Assembly (NCBI GenBank): GCA_964538665.1
Contig: CAZIEB010000016.1
Location: forward strand, 1 to 18,607
Direction: 5' to 3'
Length of the DNA stretch: 18,607 nt
Source: JAPUDQ01 sp964538665
GTDB lineage: Bacteria; Patescibacteriota; Saccharimonadia; Saccharimonadales; Saccharimonadaceae
Both the position numbers and the translations under genes were made by a program. Under the pieces are notes generated by a model. The model was not told the DNA's origin, searched no databases, and worked only from the letters and a program-made list of their open reading frames with translations. Below, piece by piece: positions 13,918 to 18,607 of the stretch (positions within the stretch are counted from its first letter, which is position 1; each line of letters opens with the position of its first letter).

Positions 13918-15013
13918 GCTGTACTCCTGCAGTTAAGGTTGCGGTATGTGTTTCGATTGTGACAGTATCGCCAACTTTGGCTGTAGCTATCACTTCACCA
14001 TCCTTATTATATAGCACACTATACCCGCGTCTCAGCGCGGCTTTTGGATCGAGCTGTACCAAGACTGCTCGGCGGTATTCGATATGTCGACGAACTTGTT
14101 CGAAATGATCGATCATCTCAGTCAACATCCTGTGTACGAGCGCCTCACTTGCTACTCTCCGTGCGCGTGTTTGTTCGACAACCCGCTGCCCCATATGTCG
14201 CATCGATACAGTGATACGCCGTAAGATATCCTGCCGGTCTGGGACGACGAGCATGGCAGCATTTGTCGGTGTCGCCGCGCGCACATCCGCGACCATATCG
14301 GCAATACTCGTGTCTGTCTCGTGGCCAATACCTGTTACCACCGGTACCCGACTCGCGGCAATCGCCCTCGCGAGCGGCTCGTCATTAAATGCGCTCAAAT
14401 CATCCAAACTTCCTCCGCCGCGGATAATAACAATGACATCTGGCACTTCGGCGAGCCCATTGAGATGACGCAGCGCACGTTCAATCTGCACTGGTGCCTG
14501 CGCGCCCTGCACCACCGTATGTGCAACAATGACGTCCACCCCACCCCAACGCTGATTGAGTATTTTGATGAAGTCCGCATACCCCGCCGCTGCAGTACTC
14601 GATATGACGCCAATGCGCTGCGGAAACTGCGGCACCAATCGCTTGCGCGCCGGATCAAACAACCCCTCTTTCTCAAGTTTTGCCACCAGTAGTTGCAGTG
14701 ATCGTTTGAGACTCCCTTCACCGATAGGATGTACCTCACGTACCGTCAGACTAAATTTGCCCCACTGGGTAAGTTTCGGCTGCGCCACAATCCGCACCTT
14801 CATACCATCTTCGAGTGGCACTCGCTGCTGGAACACCATCATAAAACACCCCATCGTCGCCTGGGCGTCTTTGATATCAAAAAATACGTATTTTGACTGA
14901 TTGACTTTGTAACCAGAGATTTCGCCCTCCACAACTAGCGTCGGGTACGCGTACTCGAGCGTTTGGTTTATGAGCGCAAGCGCATCGCTAACGCTGAGGG
15001 GAGTTGTATCCAT
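13901..15013 (-). CDS. xseA: Exodeoxyribonuclease VII large subunit
   Basis: 370 residues, somewhat short for the family (usually 400-450), with a reduced C-terminal coiled coil. The N-terminal OB fold is at about 17-98 (VEGEISGYK...KYVFFDIKDAQATMGCFM). The catalytic region runs from GVISSTAAAGYADF through RGGGSLDDLSAFNDE (198-212) and GIGHETDTSIADMVADVRAATPT (228-250), where family active-site residues lie. It degrades single-stranded DNA from both ends in repair. It overlaps the upstream membrane-protein gene by 26 bases and xseB by 17, and seems to be the second gene of a four-gene operon. Confidence 0.95.
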   Translation of the reverse strand: MDTTPLSVSDALALINQTLEYAYPTLVVEGEISGYKVNQSKYVFFDIKDAQATMGCFMMVFQQRVPLEDGMKVRIVAQPKLTQWGKFSLTVREVHPIGEGSLKRSLQLLVAKLEKEGLFDPARKRLVPQFPQRIGVISSTAAAGYADFIKILNQRWGGVDVIVAHTVVQGAQAPVQIERALRHLNGLAEVPDVIVIIRGGGSLDDLSAFNDEPLARAIAASRVPVVTGIGHETDTSIADMVADVRAATPTNAAMLVVPDRQDILRRITVSMRHMGQRVVEQTRARRVASEALVHRMLTEMIDHFEQVRRHIEYRRAVLVQLDPKAALRRGYSVLYNKDGEVIATAKVGDTVTIETHTATLTAGVQHVTKK

Positions 15014-16031
15014 TGGAATTGATTGCCTTTTGGTAGAAATAATATCCGGTCACAATTGTCATCAATATCAGTATGACTCGCGCCAATAGTACCGCCGCAA
15101 TCACAGCCCCGCGATCGATGCCAGTCGTCGCAAGAAACCCAACCATGATTGCTTCGTAGCCACCGACGCCACCTGGCGTAAAGAAAAACGCACCCGCTAA
15201 TCCGGCCAGACCATACCCCACCAGTAGCGGCGCAGGATTTACAACTGTGCCGAGTGCGAGGAATGTCACCCAAAACATACCGACTTCACATGCGATAAAC
15301 AATAACCCCCACAAAAATGGCTTTTTGAGCACTCTGAGATCTTTCGCCAGCTCCCGGTAGTCATCATGAAAATCAGTAAAGTATCTCACGACAGTATCGA
15401 GCTTCAGCACCTGTCTTCGTCTGCCCATGGTCATCGTGTGGACTGTTTTGTTTGTCCATCGGGTAACCGCCCACGCCGCTCGCTGCATACGGGTCGGGCT
15501 TTTGATGATATAGATAACGAACATCGTGCCAAATATGATAGACGACGCAAGTCCACTCGAAAGCAAGATCAATGTTCGCTCAAGTCCGGTGTCAAAAGTA
15601 ATAAACAACACCGCAAACAGCAAAAACACCAAAAACGCAGCAAACACCGCCGCAAACCGCACGGCTTGTGCCAGCGTCGCCCGCCCCGGACTGATACCCA
15701 GCCGCGACAATCGCCACGCCATATATGAAGCACCTGACACGCCCGCACTTGGCAAGATATGGTTCACAAAATTGAGCTCTAGCGCAATCCTAGCAGCTTC
15801 AACACTCTGGACCTGTATCTCATACTTCTCTCGAAGATAGCTAAACACCATCGCCCCGGCAGCATAATAGCTAAGGAATTGTATCGGAATGAGGAGCGCC
15901 AGTATAAACAAGTTGACCTGACCGAGTAGTTCCCATGCACGCACCAACTCATGCCGTGATGCATAGACAATTACCGCAACAAGTATGAATGTTACGATAC
16001 TTACCCATGTTTTGATGGAGACCCTCGCCAT
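14988..16031 (-). CDS. UPF0104 / LPG-synthase-like flippase-domain membrane protein
   Basis: 347 residues, hydrophobic throughout with about eight TM helices. The arrangement resembles the lysylphosphatidylglycerol synthase TM region family (UPF0104; AglD/MprF N-terminal type): LELNFVNHILPSAGVSGASYMAWRL, then FFFTPGGVGGYEAIMVGFL near the C-terminus. The PG-G-VGGYE motif is the family hallmark. No aminoacyl transferase domain is attached. The likely role is lipid or lipid-linked glycan translocation; substrate unknown. The ATG at 16031 is preferred to the GTG at 16037, because TATAAT stands eight bases before it (leaderless). First gene of the xseA-xseB-methyltransferase operon. Confidence 0.85.
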   Translation of the reverse strand: MARVSIKTWVSIVTFILVAVIVYASRHELVRAWELLGQVNLFILALLIPIQFLSYYAAGAMVFSYLREKYEIQVQSVEAARIALELNFVNHILPSAGVSGASYMAWRLSRLGISPGRATLAQAVRFAAVFAAFLVFLLFAVLFITFDTGLERTLILLSSGLASSIIFGTMFVIYIIKSPTRMQRAAWAVTRWTNKTVHTMTMGRRRQVLKLDTVVRYFTDFHDDYRELAKDLRVLKKPFLWGLLFIACEVGMFWVTFLALGTVVNPAPLLVGYGLAGLAGAFFFTPGGVGGYEAIMVGFLATTGIDRGAVIAAVLLARVILILMTIVTGYYFYQKAINSNGYNSPQR

Positions 16032-16039
16032 ATACACCT

Positions 16040-16045
16040 ATTATA
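16040..16045 (-). promoter_or_regulatory. -10 box of the UPF0104-xseAB operon, leaderless type
   Basis: Perfect TATAAT on the minus strand, eight bases before ATG 16031. The promoter overlaps that of the divergent methyltransferase gene. Confidence 0.6.
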
Positions 16046-16056
16046 TCCTACTGCGG

Positions 16057-16062
16057 TATACT
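16057..16062 (+). promoter_or_regulatory. -10 box of the TRM11-like gene, leaderless type
   Basis: TATACT, seven bases before ATG 16070. No clear -35. Divergent with the -10 box at 16040-16045, 11 bases apart. Confidence 0.55.
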
Positions 16063-16069
16063 GGTGGAT

Positions 16070-17344
16070 ATGTCAGTTATTGCAATCACAGGCAGGCTAC
16101 CAGAGATCAGTATCGCCGAGCTCGAAGCACTGTACGGGACTCGCGCGCTACAGCGACTCGGCGATCACGTGCTAGTCGATGCGCCTGTTGATTTTTCTCG
16201 TCTCGGTGGCACTGTCAAACTCGCCACACATATCGCCACAGTCGACACCACAAACCCGCAAAAAGCCTTTGACTATTGCCGCAAAGCCCTTCCGGTCTAT
16301 GTCGAGTCATTTCCCGAAGGCAAAATCAAACTCGGCGTCAGCCTATATGGCGTCTCGATGCCACTCCACAAACAAAACGCCAATGTCCTCTCGCTCAAAA
16401 AAGCTATCAAACGAATCGGACGATCGGTACGAGCTGTTCCCAACACCGAACCAGCCCTCAGTAGCGCCCAAACCTTTCACAACGCCCTCACTTCTGGCGT
16501 AGGGCTGGAACTTGTATTTGTAGCCCACAACAAAAAGACCTACATCGGCCATGTCACCCACGTCCAAGATATCGACTCGTATACTCTCCGTGACCGAGGT
16601 CGACCAAAACGCGATCCGTTCGTCGGCATGCTTCCGCCAAAACTTGCGCAGACAATTATCAACTTGGCAACCGGAACTTCTCATAGTGAAGTAGGTGCAT
16701 CATTGGGTATATCTCAGAGCACTACTTCTGTGCCGACTGCGAAAGATAGTGCGGAAGTAGGCTCAGGAGTATTGACTGCAAGCGCCCATACAAACGCCTC
16801 TCAAATAGTCCTCGACCCCTTCTGCGGCACAGGTGTCATCCTCCAGGAAGCAGCGCTCATGGGCTACAGTGTCTACGGGACTGATGTCAGTGAAAAAATG
16901 GTACGGTTTAGCCGCGACAATCTCAACTGGGCACTCGAGACGTTCGGCCTCCACGTCGAGCGACAACTCGAAATCGCCGATGCCACTGATCATATATGGC
17001 GCCAACCCATCTCCGCTGTGGCCTGCGAGGGCTTCCTTGGGCAACCACTCGGCGGTCAACACCCCAGCCCTGAAAGACTTTCCGAAATTATCCATGAATG
17101 CAACAGTATCATGCGTGACTTCCTCAAAAACATCCACAAACAACTGCAGCCTGGCACGCGTCTCTGCATCGCCGCCCCAGCGTGGTTCGTCGATGAGACT
17201 TACCACCACCTCCCCGTGCTCGAAGAGTTCACCTCACTCGGCTACGACCGCGTGCAGTTCAAACACGTCGATACTACACAGCTCATCTACAGCCGCGAAG
17301 ACCAAATCACCCACCGCGAACTGCTTGTGCTCATTACAATATAG
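16070..17344 (+). CDS. TRM11-like RNA methyltransferase with altered motif IV
   Basis: 424 residues. N-terminal THUMP-like region (about 1-170), linker RDPFVGMLPPKLAQTIINLA (181-200), then a Rossmann SAM domain opening LDPFCGTGVILQEAALMGYSVYGTDVSEKMV (248-278). This order (GR.KRDP, MLPPKLAQ, DPFCGTG) is that of TRM11/Trm-G10 guanosine N2-methyltransferases acting on tRNA. Two oddities are visible. Residues 201-245 are a Ser/Thr/Ala-rich insert with a different codon style. Motif IV, normally DPPY, reads CEGFLGQPL (319-327), so base flipping or catalysis may differ or be lost. The ATG at 16070 is preferred to GTG 16064 because it lies seven bases after TATACT. Followed by rpmA with its own promoter. 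Confidence 0.82.
   Translation: MSVIAITGRLPEISIAELEALYGTRALQRLGDHVLVDAPVDFSRLGGTVKLATHIATVDTTNPQKAFDYCRKALPVYVESFPEGKIKLGVSLYGVSMPLHKQNANVLSLKKAIKRIGRSVRAVPNTEPALSSAQTFHNALTSGVGLELVFVAHNKKTYIGHVTHVQDIDSYTLRDRGRPKRDPFVGMLPPKLAQTIINLATGTSHSEVGASLGISQSTTSVPTAKDSAEVGSGVLTASAHTNASQIVLDPFCGTGVILQEAALMGYSVYGTDVSEKMVRFSRDNLNWALETFGLHVERQLEIADATDHIWRQPISAVACEGFLGQPLGGQHPSPERLSEIIHECNSIMRDFLKNIHKQLQPGTRLCIAAPAWFVDETYHHLPVLEEFTSLGYDRVQFKHVDTTQLIYSREDQITHRELLVLITI
16676..16760. repeat. Cluster of alternating GAAGTAG / CTACTTC repeats inside the TRM11-like gene
   Basis: ACTTC at 16676, GAAGTAG at 16688, CTACTTC at 16722 and GAAGTAG at 16754 alternate in orientation, so several hairpins are possible. The cluster coincides with the atypical insert, residues 201-245. 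Confidence 0.6.
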
Positions 17345-17371
17345 TCACTCCGGCAGCCGCCAAGAACGGTA

Positions 17372-17400
17372 TTGCCAAAAGTGTCGTTTTTTGCTACAAT
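17372..17400 (+). promoter_or_regulatory. Strong promoter of rpmA
   Basis: TTGCCA (17372-17377), 17 bases, TACAAT (17395-17400) with a TGC extended -10. Expected start near 17407; the leader of about 26 bases carries GAGG just before the ATG. Confidence 0.75.
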
Positions 17401-17432
17401 TATCCGAGTCTAAAATATAAGTTTGAGGTACT

Positions 17433-17705
17433 ATGTCACACGTAAAAGCTGGTGGTACAAGTAAAAACGTCCACAACAACCCCGGTCAGCGCCTTGGCGT
17501 CAAGCGTTTTGGTGGCCAAAAAGTCTCAGCTGGAGAAGTCCTCGTCCGTCAAGTAGGCTCTACCAAAATCGCCGGTGACGGCACCTACATGAGCCGAAAC
17601 TTTACGATACACGCCGCCAAAGAAGGTACAGTTACCTTCAAAAAAGTCAAAGTTCGACGATTTACAGGCAAAACTGCTCCTCGCACGCAAGTCGTCGTCG
17701 AGTAA
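17433..17705 (+). CDS. rpmA: 50S ribosomal protein L27
   Basis: 90 residues. L27 signature at the N-terminus: MSHVKAGGTSKN, NNPGQRLGVKRFGGQKVSAGEVLVRQVGSTK. The N-terminal tail reaches the peptidyl-transferase centre in known ribosomes; here position 2 is Ser and no cleavable leader peptide is present. The C-terminal third (TFKKVKVRRFTGKTAPRTQVVVE) is basic and slightly extended. L27 usually follows L21 (rplU), but no rplU is next to it here. Single-gene unit with strong promoter, Shine-Dalgarno site and terminator. Confidence 0.97.
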   Translation: MSHVKAGGTSKNVHNNPGQRLGVKRFGGQKVSAGEVLVRQVGSTKIAGDGTYMSRNFTIHAAKEGTVTFKKVKVRRFTGKTAPRTQVVVE

Positions 17706-17725
17706 ATTTTGACCCCAAAACACCA

Positions 17726-17752
17726 AAAAGACCTCGCCGCGCGAGGTCTTTT
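17726..17752. terminator. Bidirectional intrinsic terminator between rpmA and the receiver gene
   Basis: Eleven-base perfect stem (AAAAGACCTCG / CGAGGTCTTTT) around CCGCG. The T-run on the plus strand ends rpmA. On the minus strand a T-rich tail follows, which can end the convergent receiver gene. Confidence 0.9.
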
Positions 17753-17770
17753 GTTGAATCTAACTAGATA

Positions 17771-18142
17771 TTACATACCTAAATGATGCTTGATACGGTC
17801 AACCACGTCGCTTATCACGACTTGTGACTTGACCAAATAATCATCGGCACCAAGTTTTGCAGCGCGTTCTTTGTCTTTTGGCTGCGAGAGCGCTGTCAGC
17901 ATAATGACGCGTACGTTCATGGTCTCGGGTGTGTTACGAAGGATATCAAGCACGTCAAACCCATTGATCTTTGGCATCATGGCATCTAGTACGATAAGGT
18001 CGGGCTTAAACTCGATCGCTTTTGACAGGGCAAGTTCACCGTTTTCAACATGTTCTACCGTAAAACCTTCGAGCTCGAGCCGCGACTGGTAGACGCTGGC
18101 CAATGCACCATCGTCTTCTACCAAGAGTATTTTCTTTTGCAT
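17771..18142 (-). CDS. Single-domain response regulator (CheY-like)
   Basis: 123 residues with a complete receiver domain: E9-D10-D11, phospho-site D53 (DLIVLDAMMPKINGFDVLDILR), T83 in VIMLTAL, K105 in DDYLVKS. No output domain and no adjacent kinase, so it is an orphan. It is more canonical than the receiver at 11416-11775 (MMP after the Asp). Expression is predicted from TTGAAA, 18 bases, TGCTATAGT, six bases from the ATG, i.e. leaderless. Its 3' end faces the terminator shared with rpmA. Possible partner: the soluble kinase at 11772-12485; unproven. Confidence 0.93.
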   Translation of the reverse strand: MQKKILLVEDDGALASVYQSRLELEGFTVEHVENGELALSKAIEFKPDLIVLDAMMPKINGFDVLDILRNTPETMNVRVIMLTALSQPKDKERAAKLGADDYLVKSQVVISDVVDRIKHHLGM

Positions 18143-18148
18143 AATACC

Positions 18149-18178
18149 ACTATAGCAACTATGCTATCACTGTTTCAA
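18149..18178 (-). promoter_or_regulatory. Promoter of the orphan receiver gene
   Basis: TTGAAA (18178-18173), 18 bases, TATAGT (18154-18149) with TGC before it, then six bases to ATG 18142. It overlaps the last codons of the S41 protease gene. Confidence 0.65.
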
Positions 18179-18607
18179 TAGCTCAAGTGCTTTATCTTTT
18201 TGCGGATCTCGGTTTTGGGCAAAATCTTCTTCGGTCAATTCAACAACTGTATCAGGGGTAATTCCCTCTTCAGATATGTTGTTGCCGGCCGGTGTGTACC
18301 AGCTTGCAATCGTTACCTTGAGGCTGGCACCACCCCGCAATGTGCGGACATCTTGGACGCTACCTTTGCCAAATGTTTGCTCGCCGAGCACTGTCGCAGC
18401 CTTATTGTCTGCGAGCGCACCGGCCACAATCTCACTCGCACTGGCTGAACCACCATTGACGAGTACAACTGTCGGGATGCCGCGCAGCAACGGCTCGCCT
18501 CGGCTCTTGAGCGTGTCTATAACCACACCTCCGGTACGCTGCGTCACGATGACTTCATCACTTAGCCAGAGACTTGCAATGTCCTGTGACGCCTCTAGAT
18601 AGCCCCC
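18167..18607 (-). CDS. ctpA: S41 C-terminal processing protease, C-terminal part only
   Basis: 146 residues visible; the N-terminal part, with any signal peptide and PDZ domain, lies beyond the right edge. The start of the visible part, GGYLEASQDIASLWL, is the S41 NPGG-LL region. The catalytic serine is in LVNGGSASASEIVAGAL and the lysine in GEQTFGKGSVQ, both intact. Then comes SLKVTIASWYTPAGNNISEEGITPD, standard for CtpA/tail-specific proteases. It processes C-terminal ends of envelope proteins, probably outside the membrane. Symbol by family resemblance. Confidence 0.93.
   Translation of the reverse strand, partial: GGYLEASQDIASLWLSDEVIVTQRTGGVVIDTLKSRGEPLLRGIPTVVLVNGGSASASEIVAGALADNKAATVLGEQTFGKGSVQDVRTLRGGASLKVTIASWYTPAGNNISEEGITPDTVVELTEEDFAQNRDPQKDKALELLKQ

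Noticed and set aside
1..18607. Alternative genetic code, CRISPR array, tRNA/rRNA genes, insertion sequences or prophage
   Set aside because: TGA ends many genes at the expected lengths, so the code is standard. I saw no direct-repeat arrays, tRNA cloverleafs, transposases or phage genes.

Overview
The window looks like a chromosomal segment of a Candidate Phyla Radiation (Patescibacteria) bacterium, most likely Saccharibacteria (TM7). This is an inference from compact gene packing with 1-26 nt overlaps, short versions of recO and xseA, the mix of families (PsbP-like lipid-anchored or membrane protein, LssY_C protein, TRM11-like methyltransferase, GH1 glycosidase, Pif1-like helicase, small receiver proteins), and the standard genetic code. 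TGA serves as a stop in many genes, which argues against the UGA-recoding CPR lineages. No phylogenetic test could be run.

Layout. 1-1241 (-): GH1 glycosidase running off the left edge. Back to back with it, 1287-2977 (+) holds an LssY_C membrane protein translationally coupled to prephenate dehydratase. A 100-N gap at 3028-3127 is flanked by identical 55-bp ends and is almost certainly a scaffolding artefact. 3138-8743 (-) is a leftward series: DUF427 protein, Rnk/GreA-C protein, two conserved hypotheticals, an MMPL/RND exporter with its own promoter, and a Pif1-type helicase with a C-terminal HTH. 8744-8962 is a non-coding stretch. 8963-16031 (-) runs leftward from a membrane flippase-like protein through xseA, xseB, a FAM173-like lysine methyltransferase, a PsbP-like protein, a soluble histidine kinase, a receiver protein, recO and glyS to a small unknown protein. 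16070-17705 (+) has a TRM11-like methyltransferase and rpmA, and 17771-18607 (-) a second receiver protein and the end of an S41 protease.

The most striking element is on the minus strand at 8821-8873: a complete type III hammerhead self-cleaving ribozyme. The core CTGATGA and GAAA are intact, three helices are fully paired, and a TTA cleavage triplet is present. It lies between a gene of unknown function and the DUF427 gene, 45 bases upstream of the latter's -10 box.

The second recurring theme is promoter architecture. Many genes have a near-consensus -10 box only 6-9 nt before the start codon (1241, 1287, 10731, 12485, 13157, 16031, 16070, 18142), which predicts leaderless or nearly leaderless mRNAs. 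rpmA, the DUF427 gene and the MMPL gene instead have ordinary leaders with Shine-Dalgarno sites. Two divergent gene pairs (1241/1287 and 16031/16070) have overlapping back-to-back promoters.
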